64,000 nucleotides of DNA from Streptomyces sp. AM 2-1-1. Its GTDB lineage: Bacteria > Actinomycetota > Actinomycetes > Streptomycetales > Streptomycetaceae. The stretch's first letter is position 1. Every line of letters begins with the position of its first letter. Location: positions 2,542,001 through 2,606,000 of the forward strand of contig NZ_CP119147.1 of NCBI RefSeq assembly GCF_029167645.1, given 5' to 3'. Both the position numbers and the translations under genes were made by a program. Positions 40,195-49,076 of this stretch are shown here, piece by piece. The notes under the pieces were generated by a model that had not been told where the DNA came from, ran no database searches, and saw nothing but the letters and a program-made list of their open reading frames with translations.

Positions 40195-40323
40195 ATGCTG
40201 TGGTCCGACCCGGAGAACCGCCCGCCGAAGGAACTGCGCGACGCCCAGGAGATGATGCGGCGCGCGGGGTTCCTGCTGGCGGTGGCCATGGTGGTCGCGA
40301 TGTTCGTGGTCGGCCTGGGCTGA
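40195..40323 (+). CDS. 42-aa single-pass membrane protein
   Basis: This short gene reads '[21 protein letters not shown]' followed by a membrane helix ('[19 protein letters not shown]') and stops. The charged N-terminus with a conserved-looking Trp-Ser-Asp-Pro start, strict third-position GC and a plausible promoter support it. It lies between pccE and maf in the same direction. Function unknown; a small membrane regulator is possible. Confidence 0.7.
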   Translation: MLWSDPENRPPKELRDAQEMMRRAGFLLAVAMVVAMFVVGLG

Positions 40324-40451
40324 GGACGTGGGGGCCGGCCACGCGGCCCCGTCGTCCGCGTCCCGGAGCCGTGCCCGCGCACGGCCCGCCCGCCTCACGG
40401 CGCCGTACGCGCGCTCGGTCCGCCCGCGCGGCGGGTCCTACGATGGCCCCC

Positions 40452-41054
40452 ATGACTGCTCAGCGCCGGCTCGTGCTCGCCTCCGCCTCCCCCGCCCGCC
40501 TCGGCCTGCTGCGGCAGGCGGGCTTCGCTCCCGAGAAGATCGTCAGCGGGGTGGACGAGGACGCGCTCTCCGCCCCCACCCCCGGTGAGCTGGCGCTCGT
40601 ACTCGCGCGGGCCAAGGCCGACGCCGTGGCGGCGCTCCCGGAGACGGCCGGCGCCCTGGTCGTGGGGTGCGATTCGGTGCTCGACCTGGACGGGGAGGCG
40701 CTGGGCAAGCCCGCCGACGCCGAGGAGGCCACCGCCCGCTGGAAGGCGATGCGCGGCCGCGCCGGCGTGCTGCGGACCGGCCACAGCGTGGTCGACACCG
40801 CGAGCGGCCGCACGGCGTCCGCGACCGCGTCGACGGTCGTCCGCTTCGGCGAGCCGACCGACGCCGAGATCGCCGCCTACGTGGCGACGGGCGAACCGCT
40901 GCACGTGGCGGGCGCGTTCACCCTGGACGGCCTCTCGGCCCCGTTCGTCGACTCCATCGAGGGCGACCACTCCAACGTGATCGGGCTCTCGTTGCCGCTG
41001 CTGCGCCGGCTCCTCGGCGAACTGGGCGTGTCGGTCACGGAGTTGTGGGCCTGA
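40452..41054 (+). CDS. maf: Maf-like nucleoside triphosphate pyrophosphatase
   Basis: The 200 residues show the Maf fold: N-terminal '[21 protein letters not shown]', the central '[20 protein letters not shown]' with catalytic Asp, and '[20 protein letters not shown]'. Maf proteins hydrolyse dTTP/UTP or modified pyrimidine nucleotides and are linked to septum control. The usual 'QG' near the C-terminus is replaced by 'LDG', so specificity may differ. TACGAT lies 7 bp before the ATG, another leaderless-type promoter. The 3' end overlaps the converging membrane gene by 20 bp. Confidence 0.92.
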   Translation: MTAQRRLVLASASPARLGLLRQAGFAPEKIVSGVDEDALSAPTPGELALVLARAKADAVAALPETAGALVVGCDSVLDLDGEALGKPADAEEATARWKAMRGRAGVLRTGHSVVDTASGRTASATASTVVRFGEPTDAEIAAYVATGEPLHVAGAFTLDGLSAPFVDSIEGDHSNVIGLSLPLLRRLLGELGVSVTELWA

Positions 41055-41523
41055 TCACCACGGGCGCCGGGGTCCCTCCGGCGTCGGGCGCCCCTCCCGC
41101 CCCCGCGGCCACTGCCGCTCCGGGCTCGTGGCGGGCGGGGTCGTAGCCGATCAGGGTGCCGACGAGCAGGGCGAGCGTGACCATCATGGAGGCGAACGCG
41201 AACCAGCCGATCAGACCCACCGCCAGGGCACCGAGGAGCCCGTGCACGACGGCGGTGGCGATCAGCGCGAAGCGGCCCGCCCTGCCCGGGGAGCGGTCGC
41301 GCACCCCGGCGGTCAGCGCGACCAGCGCGACGCTCACCAGCAGGGCCGCCGACACCCCGCCCATCACCCAGGCGCCGGTGCTCATCGCCCCGGGCTCCAG
41401 GCCCGCCAGCGACATGTTCTGATTCTCCGCCACCGTGGCGAGGACCGTGTTGACGATCCCCACCCCCACCGCCTCGGCGAGGAGGACCAGCGCGGTCACG
41501 ACGGCCACCGGTCTGCGCACCAC
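41035..41523 (-). CDS. Four-helix integral membrane protein of unknown function
   Basis: The 162 residues have four hydrophobic segments ('[22 protein letters not shown]', '[22 protein letters not shown]', '[21 protein letters not shown]', '[18 protein letters not shown]') and a short cytoplasmic tail rich in Gly/Ala/Pro. No domain is recognised. The GTG start at 41523 has AGGGGG 8 bp upstream. Its 3' end overlaps maf on the opposite strand by 20 bp. It is divergent from accA2. Confidence 0.82.
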   Translation of the reverse strand: MVRRPVAVVTALVLLAEAVGVGIVNTVLATVAENQNMSLAGLEPGAMSTGAWVMGGVSAALLVSVALVALTAGVRDRSPGRAGRFALIATAVVHGLLGALAVGLIGWFAFASMMVTLALLVGTLIGYDPARHEPGAAVAAGAGGAPDAGGTPAPVVIRPTTP

Positions 41524-41887
41524 GGCGCCACCCCCTGTTACTCCTGGTTACGTGCGACACCGCGGACCCTACTAACGGGTAAACATCTGGACAAGGGTGC
41601 GCGCACCTCCGGCCCCGCCAGGGGACGCGGCAAAGAATTACGTCATCCGTTCGTGGGGTTGTGACAAAGAAAAGCCACCGGTCGTTGCGCCTACGGACAG
41701 AGACCTGGACCACACCTCGTGGTTACTGTGCCGTTGAGGGTGGCGGCGTACCCTGTTCCGACAAGGGATTTTGCGACTCCGGAAGCACCGAATTCACTCT
41801 CCGCGTGGGCAAGCCCACTCATGGGGACGGGTCGTACGGCCGTGTTGGTTGTCCCTAAACTCAGCTTGTTCCTAGGAGGGAGTCATC
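41524..41887 (+). promoter_or_regulatory. 364-bp control region of accA2
   Basis: No gene is seen. Near its right end TAAACT (41856-41861) is a reasonable -10 for accA2 and would give a leader of about 20 bases carrying AGGAGGG. The middle (41560-41665) is AT-richer than the surroundings, with repeats of TTACT/TAACG-type motifs whose meaning is unknown. Confidence 0.45.
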
Positions 41888-43639
41888 GTGCGCAAGGTGC
41901 TCATCGCCAACCGTGGCGAAATCGCTGTCCGTGTCGCTCGGGCTTGCCGGGATGCCGGGATCGCCAGCGTCGCCGTATACGCCGATCCGGACCGGGACGC
42001 TCTGCACGTCCGCGCGGCCGACGAGGCGTTCGCACTGGGCGGTGACACCCCGGCAGCCAGCTATCTGGACATGGCCAAGGTGCTGCGCGCCGCCGCCGAC
42101 TCCGGCGCGGACGCCATTCACCCGGGGTACGGATTCCTGTCGGAGAACGCGGAGTTCGCGCAGGCGGTGCTGGACGCCGGGCTGACCTGGATCGGCCCCC
42201 CGCCGCAGGCGATCCGCGATCTCGGTGACAAGGTCGCCGCCCGGCACATCGCGCAGCGCGCCGGTGCCCCGCTCGTCGCCGGCACCCCGGACCCGGTCTC
42301 CGGTTCCGACGAGGTGGTGGCGTTCGCGCGGGAGCACGGTCTGCCCATCGCCATCAAGGCCGCCTTCGGCGGCGGCGGCCGCGGTCTGAAGGTCGCCCGC
42401 ACCCTCGAAGAGATCCCCGAGCTGTACGACTCCGCCGTCCGCGAGGCCGTCGCGGCGTTCGGCCGGGGCGAGTGCTTCGTCGAGCGCTACCTCGACAAGC
42501 CGCGCCACGTCGAGACCCAGTGCCTGGCCGACTCGCACGGCAACGTCGTCGTCGTCTCCACCCGGGACTGCTCGCTCCAGCGCCGCCACCAGAAGCTGGT
42601 CGAGGAGGCCCCGGCCCCCTTCCTCTCCGAGGCGCAGAACGCCCAGCTGTACTCCGCGTCGAAGGCGATCCTGAAGGAGGCCGGCTACGTCGGCGCCGGC
42701 ACGGTCGAGTTCCTCGTCGGCATGGACGGCACGATCTCCTTCCTGGAGGTCAACACCCGTCTGCAGGTGGAGCACCCGGTGACCGAGGAGGTCACCGGCC
42801 TCGACCTGGTCCGCGAGATGTTCCGGATCGCCGACGGCGAGAAGCTGGGGTACGACGACCCGGCCGTGCGCGGTCACTCCTTCGAGTTCCGCATCAACGG
42901 CGAGGACCCGGGCCGGGGCTTCCTGCCCGCCCCGGGCACCGTCACCAAGTTCGACGCCCCGACCGGTCCCGGTGTCCGGCTCGACGCGGGTGTCGAGTCC
43001 GGCAGCGTCATCGGCCCCGCCTGGGACTCCCTCCTGGCGAAGCTGGTCGTCACCGGTGCCACCCGTGAACAGGCGCTCCAGCGCGCCGCCCGCGCGCTCG
43101 GCGAGTTCACCGTGGAGGGCATGGCGACCGCCATCCCGTTCCACCGCGCGGTCGTCGCCGACCCGGCGTTCACCTCGAACCCGTTCCGTATCCACACCCG
43201 GTGGATCGAGACCGAGTTCGTCAACGAGATCAAGCCCTTCACCTCCCCCGCCGAGGCGGACGAGGACGAGGGCAACCGGGAGATCGTCGTCGTCGAGGTC
43301 GGCGGCCGGCGCCTGGAGGTCTCGCTCCCCTCGTCGCTGGGCATGAGCCTCGCGCGCACGGGCCTGGCGGCCGGGGCGAAGCCGAAGCGCCGCGCGGCGA
43401 AGAAGGCCGGCTCCGCGGCGTCCGGCGACACCCTCGCCTCCCCCATGCAGGGCACCATCGTCAAGGTGGCCGTGGAAGAGGGCCAGGAGGTCAAGGAGGG
43501 CGACCTCGTCGTCGTCCTGGAGGCCATGAAGATGGAGCAGCCGCTCAACGCGCACCGCTCCGGCACGATCACCGGCCTCAGCGCCGAGGTGGGCGGCTCG
43601 CTCTCCTCCGGCGCCGCGATCTGCGAGATCAAGGGCTGA
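41888..43639 (+). CDS. accA2: Acyl-CoA carboxylase alpha subunit (biotin carboxylase + BCCP)
   Basis: The 583 residues fuse a biotin carboxylase (about 1-450: '[20 protein letters not shown]', '[14 protein letters not shown]', '[12 protein letters not shown]', '[18 protein letters not shown]') to a biotin carboxyl carrier domain (about 510-583) with biotinyl Lys548 in 'EAMKMEQ'. An Ala/Lys-rich linker joins them. It carboxylates biotin with bicarbonate and ATP and serves the beta subunits (PccB here). GTG start with AGGAGGG 7 bp upstream. BirA encoded nearby should attach the biotin. A terminator follows. Confidence 0.96.
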   Translation: MRKVLIANRGEIAVRVARACRDAGIASVAVYADPDRDALHVRAADEAFALGGDTPAASYLDMAKVLRAAADSGADAIHPGYGFLSENAEFAQAVLDAGLTWIGPPPQAIRDLGDKVAARHIAQRAGAPLVAGTPDPVSGSDEVVAFAREHGLPIAIKAAFGGGGRGLKVARTLEEIPELYDSAVREAVAAFGRGECFVERYLDKPRHVETQCLADSHGNVVVVSTRDCSLQRRHQKLVEEAPAPFLSEAQNAQLYSASKAILKEAGYVGAGTVEFLVGMDGTISFLEVNTRLQVEHPVTEEVTGLDLVREMFRIADGEKLGYDDPAVRGHSFEFRINGEDPGRGFLPAPGTVTKFDAPTGPGVRLDAGVESGSVIGPAWDSLLAKLVVTGATREQALQRAARALGEFTVEGMATAIPFHRAVVADPAFTSNPFRIHTRWIETEFVNEIKPFTSPAEADEDEGNREIVVVEVGGRRLEVSLPSSLGMSLARTGLAAGAKPKRRAAKKAGSAASGDTLASPMQGTIVKVAVEEGQEVKEGDLVVVLEAMKMEQPLNAHRSGTITGLSAEVGGSLSSGAAICEIKG

Positions 43640-43667
43640 CGCGGGTCACCCTCACCCGGAACACTCC

Positions 43668-43714
43668 GGCCCCGCCCGGTCCGTACGCCCTCCGCGTACG
43701 GACCGGGCGGGGCC
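43668..43714 (+). terminator. Long hairpin after accA2
   Basis: Arms beginning GGCCCCGCCCGGTCCGTACG pair with the complementary run ending at 43714, with the 7-base loop CCCTCCG. It starts 29 bp after the stop codon and is followed by TTCG. Confidence 0.75.
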
Positions 43715-43811
43715 TTCGCGCGTACCGGTGCCGGGCACCGATCCCCGGAGCGGAAGGGGGTGCGGGGCGGTCCGCGGGCGGGTGGAGCGGGCACGGTGGC
43801 ATCCTGGAGCC

Positions 43812-44516
43812 GTGGAGACCCGGCAGGACGACCCCACCATGGCCCGCGTGACGCCGCCGCGCACGGCACCGAGCACCGCCCCGGCTCCGGACGGCGCCGG
43901 GGCTGCTTCCGGGCTGCCCGCGCCCGTCCCGGCACCCGGGCGGCCGATGCGGGCCGACGCCCGCCGCAACCACGACCGGCTGGTCGGCGAGGCCCGCACC
44001 CTCTTCGCCGAACAGGGCACCGACGCCTCGCTGGAGGACCTCGCCCGGCGCGCGGGGGTCGGGATCGGCACGCTGTACCGGCACTTCCCCACCCGGCACG
44101 CGCTGATGAACGCCGTCTTCCAGGACGCCCTGGCGGACCTGCTCGACCGCTCGTACGCCCTGGCGAGGGCGGAGCATCCGTGCCGGGCCCTGGTGGAGTG
44201 GCTCGGCGCGATCGTCCGGCACGCGGGCGAGTACCGGGGGCTGGCCCAGGGACTGCTGACGGCCTCGACGGACGCGACCTCTGCCCTGGCGCCCTGTCAC
44301 GTCCCCCTGCGCGAGGCGGGGGCCCGGCTGCTGGCACGGGCGCAGGAGAGCGGGGCCGTACGGGCCGACGTGTCGATCGGCGATCTCCTGCAGCTGACCA
44401 ACGCCATCGCGCTCGCCGCGGAGAAGAACCCCGGGGACCCGGGGCTGGCCGACCGGCTGCTCCTGCTGACGCTGCGAGGGCTCGAGGGCCGGGAGGACAC
44501 GGCGCCGGTGCGCTGA
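43812..44516 (+). CDS. TetR-family transcriptional regulator
   Basis: The product is 234 residues from the GTG at 43812, which has CATCCT 6 bp upstream (leaderless type); an ATG nine codons later with a weak AGGACG site is the alternative. After a Pro/Ala-rich leader, the TetR helix-turn-helix is clear: 'NHDRLVGEARTLFAEQGTDASLEDLARRAGVGIGTLYRHFPTRHALM' region. The C-terminal ligand domain is typical of TetR proteins with a Trp/His-poor pocket. It converges on the DeoR gene, so its target is not obviously adjacent. Confidence 0.88.
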   Translation: METRQDDPTMARVTPPRTAPSTAPAPDGAGAASGLPAPVPAPGRPMRADARRNHDRLVGEARTLFAEQGTDASLEDLARRAGVGIGTLYRHFPTRHALMNAVFQDALADLLDRSYALARAEHPCRALVEWLGAIVRHAGEYRGLAQGLLTASTDATSALAPCHVPLREAGARLLARAQESGAVRADVSIGDLLQLTNAIALAAEKNPGDPGLADRLLLLTLRGLEGREDTAPVR

Positions 44517-44606
44517 GGCGCTGGTGCGCTGAGGTCCTCCGCCTCCCCGGCCCCGGGGTGCGGCGCTCACGGCGCGAACCCTCCGCGGGACCGGTCGACG
44601 GGACCT

Positions 44607-45581
44607 TCAGCGGCGGCGCAGGTCCGCCACGCGGGCGCGCTCCGGGCCGGGGTCGGCCAGTACCGCCGCACCGCGCAACTGCTGTCCGAGGCCGCCGTTC
44701 TGGGTGCGGCGCTGGCCCGGCAGGGGCATCTCGCGCCGGGCTCTGCCGCTCGGCGGGGCGTGCTCCGGGCCCGGGGCGCCGGAGGAGGTGGTGTCGGTGT
44801 CGCCACCCGCGAGGGTGATCTCGACGCCCTGGTCGGCCAGGGCCTGGATCTCGGCGGCGGCCCGCTCGTCCTGGGGCGGGGGCTCGTCCGTGACCAGCCG
44901 GGTGACCAGCTCCGTCGGCACCGTCTGGAACATGGTGTCGGCGCCGAGTTTGGTGTGGTCGGCGAGCACGACCACCTCGGCGGCGGCCTGCACCAGGGCG
45001 CGGTCGACGCTGGCCGAGAGCATGTTGGAGGTGGAGAGGCCGCGCTCGGCCGTCAGCCCGCTCCCGGACAGGAAGGCCCGGGAGACCCGCAGCCCCTGGA
45101 GGGACTGCTCGGCGCCGCTCCCCACCAGGGCGTAGTTGCTCCCGCGCAGGGTGCCGCCGGTCATCACGACCTCCACGCGGTTGGCGTGGGCGAGGGCCTG
45201 CGCGACCAGCAGGGAGTTGGTCACCACGGTCAGACCGGGCACCCGGGCGAGCCGGCGGGCCAGCTCCTGCGTGGTCGTACCGGCGCCGACGACGATGGCC
45301 TCGCCCTCACCGACCAGGCCGGCCGCCGCGTCGGCGATGGCCGTCTTCTCCGCGGACGAGAGATGGGATTTCTGCGGAAAGCCGGACTCCCGCGTAAAAC
45401 CGCCCGGCAAGACCGCACCGCCGTGCCGGCGGTCGAGGAGTCCTTCTGCCTCCAGCGCCCGCACGTCCCGCCGTACGGTCACTTCGGAGGTCTGGACGAC
45501 GCGGGCGAGCTCACGGAGCGATACCGCCCCGTTCGCGCGCACCATTTCGAGGATCAGTTGACGACGTTCTGCAGCGAACAC
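44607..45581 (-). CDS. DeoR-family transcriptional regulator (candidate nucleoside regulon repressor)
   Basis: The product is 324 residues from the GTG at 45581. The N-terminal DeoR helix-turn-helix is 'FAAERRQLILEMVRANGAVSLRELARVVQTSEVTVRRDVRALEAEGLLDRRHGGAV'-type; the sugar-phosphate sensor domain follows ('VVGAGTTTQELARRL', 'VVTNSLLVAQALAHANRVEVVMTGGTL', 'VVVLADHTKLG'). A disordered tail ends the protein. TACTGT lies 7 bp before the GTG (leaderless), and the core ACGCGCGT shared with three nucleoside promoters lies just upstream. Position among nucleoside genes and family function suggest it binds that motif; this is inference. Confidence 0.9.
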   Translation of the reverse strand: MFAAERRQLILEMVRANGAVSLRELARVVQTSEVTVRRDVRALEAEGLLDRRHGGAVLPGGFTRESGFPQKSHLSSAEKTAIADAAAGLVGEGEAIVVGAGTTTQELARRLARVPGLTVVTNSLLVAQALAHANRVEVVMTGGTLRGSNYALVGSGAEQSLQGLRVSRAFLSGSGLTAERGLSTSNMLSASVDRALVQAAAEVVVLADHTKLGADTMFQTVPTELVTRLVTDEPPPQDERAAAEIQALADQGVEITLAGGDTDTTSSGAPGPEHAPPSGRARREMPLPGQRRTQNGGLGQQLRGAAVLADPGPERARVADLRRR

Positions 45582-45603
45582 AGAACTGACAGTAACCTGA
45601 CCC

Positions 45604-45611
45604 ACGCGCGT
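45604..45611 (-). promoter_or_regulatory. Core ACGCGCGT at the DeoR-gene promoter
   Basis: The 8-bp core of the CTACGCGCGTAG palindrome occurs 9 bp upstream of the TACTGT -10 of the DeoR gene. The outer CTA/TAG bases are missing, so it is a weaker site; it could serve autoregulation. An 8-mer alone can occur by chance. Confidence 0.4.
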
Positions 45612-45843
45612 TTTCAGCGCATTGGGCCGGATTGCAGAAGTTGGCCACGAAGTGGGTCGCCAAGTGATATACGCGAAACCGATGTTGTCAGAGCTGTCCG
45701 CGGAGTCGCCGTCAGTTGCCGCCGGATCGACCGCCAGATGCGCACACCTGGTCGAGGAGCGGTCAGATGCGATCCGTTCGCTCCCCAACAGGCCCCTGCG
45801 CAACGGCGGTTGCCGAGGCGCGGGGGACGGTCGCGCGGGGTGA

Positions 45844-47283
45844 CTAGATCTCGCCGTCGAGCTTCCGGGTGTGCAACTGGCGGGCCACCTCGGCGATCGA
45901 ACCCGACAGGGACGGGTAGACCGTGAACGCGTTCGCGATCTGTTCCACCGTCAAGTTGTTGTCGACCGCGACCGAAATCGGATGAATGAGTTCGCTGGCG
46001 CGCGGCGCGACGACACAGCCGCCGACCACGATGCCGGTGCCGGGGCGGCAGAAGATCTTGACGAAGCCGTCCCGGATGCCGAGCATCTTGGCGCGCGGGT
46101 TGCGCAGCAGGGGGAGCTTGACGACCCGCGCCTCGATCTTCCCGGCGTCCACGTCGGCCTGGGTGCAGCCGACGGTGGCGATCTCCGGGTCGGTGAAGAC
46201 GTTGGAGGAGACGGACTTCAGGTTCAGCGGGGCCACCGCGTCGCCGAGGAAGTGGTACATCGCGATCCGGCCCTGCATCGCGGCGACCGAGGCCAGCGCG
46301 AAGACCCCCGTGACGTCACCGGCGGCGTAGACACCGGGGGCGCTCGTGCGGGAGACCTTGTCGGTCTTGATGTGGCCGGACTCCTTGAGGTGGACGCCGG
46401 CCTCCTCCAGGCCCATGCCCTCGGTGTTCGGGATCGCGCCGACCGCCATCAGGCAGTGCGAGCCGGAGATGGTCCGGCCGTCCGCGAGGGTGACCTCCAC
46501 CCGGTCGCCGACGCGCTTGGCGGCCTGGGCGCGGGAGCGGGCCATGACGTTCATGCCCCGGCGGCGGAACACGTCCTCCAGCACGGCGGCGGCGTCGGGG
46601 TCCTCGCCCGGCAGAACCCGGTCGCGGGAGGAGACGAGGGTGACCCGGGAACCGAGCGCCTGGTAGGCGCCGGCGAACTCGGCGCCGGTGACGCCGGAAC
46701 CGACCACGATGAGCTCCTCGGGGAGTTCGTCGAGGTCGTAGACCTGGGTCCAGTTGAGGATGCGCTCGCCGTCGGGCTGCGCGTCCGGGATCTCGCGGGG
46801 GTGGCCGCCGGTGGCGATCAGGACCGCGTCGGCGGTGAGCCGCTCCTCGGTGCCGTCCACCGCGGTCACCACGACCTGGCGGGAGCCGTCGGCGGCCTGG
46901 AGGCCCTCCAGCCGGCCGCGGCCGCGCACCACCCGGGCACCGGACCGGGTGACGGAGGCGGTGATGTCGTGGGACTGCGCGAGCGCGAGGCGCTTCACCC
47001 GCCGGTTGACCTTGCCGAGGTCGACACCGACCACCCGGGCGGCCTGCTCCAGGTGCGGGGTGTCGTCCGCGACGATGATGCCCAGTTCCTCGTAGGAGGA
47101 GTCGAAGGTCGTCATCACCTCGGCGGTGGCGATCAGGGTCTTCGAGGGGACGCAGTCGGTGAGGACGGACGCGCCGCCGAGGCCGTCGCAGTCGACGACG
47201 GTGACGTCCGCCCCGAGCTGGGTGCCCACCAGTGCCGCCTCGTAGCCGCCGGGGCCGCCGCCGATGATCACGATCCTGGTCAC
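45844..47283 (-). CDS. lpdA: LpdA-like flavoprotein (NAD(P)H quinone reductase type) lacking the redox disulfide
   Basis: The 479 residues are a dihydrolipoamide dehydrogenase-fold flavoenzyme: FAD site 'VIIGGGPGGYEAALVG', NAD site 'VVGSGVTGAEFAGAY', 'TSAPGVYAAGDVTG' and a dimerisation domain ending 'HTRKLDGEI'. The usual disulfide motif GGTCLNxGC reads 'GGASVLTDCVPSK', so the first Cys is Ser39 and only Cys44 remains. That is the situation in mycobacterial LpdA (Rv3303c), which reduces quinones rather than lipoamide. The GTG at 47283 starts the FAD motif. It is divergent from the glutamylcyclotransferase-like gene. Confidence 0.9.
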   Translation of the reverse strand: MTRIVIIGGGPGGYEAALVGTQLGADVTVVDCDGLGGASVLTDCVPSKTLIATAEVMTTFDSSYEELGIIVADDTPHLEQAARVVGVDLGKVNRRVKRLALAQSHDITASVTRSGARVVRGRGRLEGLQAADGSRQVVVTAVDGTEERLTADAVLIATGGHPREIPDAQPDGERILNWTQVYDLDELPEELIVVGSGVTGAEFAGAYQALGSRVTLVSSRDRVLPGEDPDAAAVLEDVFRRRGMNVMARSRAQAAKRVGDRVEVTLADGRTISGSHCLMAVGAIPNTEGMGLEEAGVHLKESGHIKTDKVSRTSAPGVYAAGDVTGVFALASVAAMQGRIAMYHFLGDAVAPLNLKSVSSNVFTDPEIATVGCTQADVDAGKIEARVVKLPLLRNPRAKMLGIRDGFVKIFCRPGTGIVVGGCVVAPRASELIHPISVAVDNNLTVEQIANAFTVYPSLSGSIAEVARQLHTRKLDGEI

Positions 47284-47569
47284 GAAAAGTCCGCCTCGGG
47301 TGGTGTCGTCCCGCGGCCGTCTGCCGTCCCGGCCGGGGTCCGGGGGATCGCCCCGGGGGCATGCAGTACGTACTCCATTGTCCCGCACCCGCCGAGCCGC
47401 TTCGCTCCGGGGCCCTCCATCCGGGCCCCGCGGCCTTCCCCGCAGCTCGGGCGGGGTGGCCGGGCCGCCGCGCCGACGACCTCCCGGCGGCCCCGGGGGG
47501 CCTTCTCTTCCGGGCTGTTCCTGGCGGGAGTCCGGCACGTCGCGGCGCATCTCCCGTACCCTCGGACTC

Positions 47570-48007
47570 ATGTCGCTCTACGCCGCGTACGCCGGCAACC
47601 TCGACGCGCGGCTGATGACGCGCCGCGCACCGCATTCCCCGCTGCGCGGTACGGGCTGGCTCAACGGCTGGCGGCTGACGTTCGGCGGGGAGCAGATGGG
47701 GTGGGAAGGTGCGCTGGCGACGGTCGTCGAAGCGCCGCGCTCCCAGGTCTTCGTCGCCCTCTACGACGTGGCTCCGATGGACGAGGACTCCCTGGACCGC
47801 TGGGAGGGTGTCGGCCTCGACATCTACCGGCGGATGCGGGTGCGCGTGCACACCCTGGACGGCGAGGAGCCGGCCTGGATGTACGTGCTCAACGGGTACG
47901 AGGGCGGGTTGCCCTCCGCCCGCTACCTCGGCGAGGTGGCCGACGCGGCGGAGTCCGCCGGGGCCCCGCACGACTACGTGATGGAGTTGCGCAAGCGTCC
48001 CTGCTGA
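47570..48007 (+). CDS. Gamma-glutamylcyclotransferase-like (AIG2/GGCT fold) protein
   Basis: The 145 residues begin with the family motif 'MSLYAAYAGNLDARLMTRRAP' (the YGS/YAGN substrate loop) and contain 'ALYDVAPMDEDSLDRWEGV' with the conserved Glu. Members release 5-oxoproline from gamma-glutamyl compounds. TACCCT lies 7 bp before the ATG and there is no ribosome site, so the mRNA is probably leaderless. It precedes purine nucleoside phosphorylase by 157 bp in the same direction but punA has its own promoter. Confidence 0.87.
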   Translation: MSLYAAYAGNLDARLMTRRAPHSPLRGTGWLNGWRLTFGGEQMGWEGALATVVEAPRSQVFVALYDVAPMDEDSLDRWEGVGLDIYRRMRVRVHTLDGEEPAWMYVLNGYEGGLPSARYLGEVADAAESAGAPHDYVMELRKRPC

Positions 48008-48128
48008 CCCGGACGGGTCCGTGTTCCACGTACCCCGCGGGTCCGGTGCGCCGCTTCGGGAGTCCTGCTCCCGCCCTCCTCGGCGTACGGGGACACGGAG
48101 GGACCGGAGGAGGTCCGCGCCGGTCCAT

Positions 48129-48140
48129 CTACGCGCGTAG
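48129..48140. promoter_or_regulatory. Operator palindrome CTACGCGCGTAG at the purine nucleoside phosphorylase promoter
   Basis: A perfect 12-bp palindrome lies 12 bp upstream of the -10 box TACCCT (48153-48158), which itself is 6 bp from the GTG start. It therefore covers the -35 region. Identical sequences occur at deoC and adenosine deaminase. Confidence 0.8.
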
Positions 48141-48164
48141 GGATTCAGCGGTTACCCTCGTGCG

Positions 48165-48989
48165 GTGAACGCATCTGTTATTCCGGACAACATCCAGGAC
48201 GACCCGCACGCGGTGGCCGCCGATGCCGCCGCCAGGCTGCGCGAGCTGACCGGCGCCGAGACCCACGACGTGGTCCTCGTGATGGGGTCCGGGTGGGGGC
48301 CCGCGGGCGATGCGCTCGGGGTCCCGGACGCCGAGTTCCCGGTCACGCACCTGCCCGGATTCCCGCCCCCCGCGGTCGAGGGCCACGGCGGCACGGTCCG
48401 CTCGTACCTCATCGGCGGCAAGCGCGTGCTGGTCTTCCTCGGCCGCACCCACTTCTACGAGGGCCGGGGCGTCGCCGCCGTCGCCCACGGCGTCCGTACG
48501 GCCGTCGCAGCGGGATGCCGGACCGTCGTGCTGACCAACGGCTGCGGCGGACTGCGCGAGGGCATGCGCCCGGGACAGCCGGTACTGATCTCCGACCACA
48601 TCAACCTCACCGCCACCTCCCCGATCATCGGCGCCAACTTCGTCGACCTGACCGACCTCTACTCCCCCCGGCTGCGGACGCTCTGCCAGGAGATCGACCC
48701 CTCGCTGGAAGAGGGCGTGTACGTGCAGTTCCCCGGCCCGCACTACGAGACCCCGGCCGAGATCGGCATGGTCCGCGCGATGGGCGGCGACCTGGTGGGC
48801 ATGTCCACCGTGCTGGAGGCCATCGCGGCGCGCGAGGCGGGCGCGGAGGTGCTCGGCATCTCGCTGGTGACCAACCTCGCCGCCGGTCTCTCCGGCGAAC
48901 CGCTCAATCACGAAGAGGTCCTGCAGGCGGGCCGGGACTCGGCCGCGCGCATGGGCGACCTGCTGGCCCGGGTACTGAGACAGATCTGA
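48165..48989 (+). CDS. punA: Purine nucleoside phosphorylase (class I, trimeric)
   Basis: The 274 residues match PNP: phosphate site '[15 protein letters not shown]', '[13 protein letters not shown]', purine-binding '[43 protein letters not shown]' region and '[17 protein letters not shown]'. It splits (deoxy)inosine and (deoxy)guanosine into base and (deoxy)ribose-1-phosphate. The GTG at 48165 is likely leaderless. A phosphomutase gene follows, which would isomerise the sugar phosphate towards deoC. Confidence 0.95.
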   Translation: MNASVIPDNIQDDPHAVAADAAARLRELTGAETHDVVLVMGSGWGPAGDALGVPDAEFPVTHLPGFPPPAVEGHGGTVRSYLIGGKRVLVFLGRTHFYEGRGVAAVAHGVRTAVAAGCRTVVLTNGCGGLREGMRPGQPVLISDHINLTATSPIIGANFVDLTDLYSPRLRTLCQEIDPSLEEGVYVQFPGPHYETPAEIGMVRAMGGDLVGMSTVLEAIAAREAGAEVLGISLVTNLAAGLSGEPLNHEEVLQAGRDSAARMGDLLARVLRQI

Positions 48990-49076
48990 CCGGCCGGGCG
49001 CCGGCGCGCACCCCGCGTGGCCGGCGCCGGCCCCCGTACCGGACGCATCCCCGTCATCCCCGAAGGGTGGACCCCC

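Noticed and set aside
44500..44540. Short direct repeat GGTGCGCTGAGG at the end of the TetR gene as an attachment site
   Set aside because: Only two adjacent 12-bp copies, no integrase or tRNA nearby; more likely a small duplication.
45622..45843. Plus-strand 73-aa open frame between the DeoR gene and lpdA
   Set aside because: No convincing start context or homology; it covers the DeoR upstream region.
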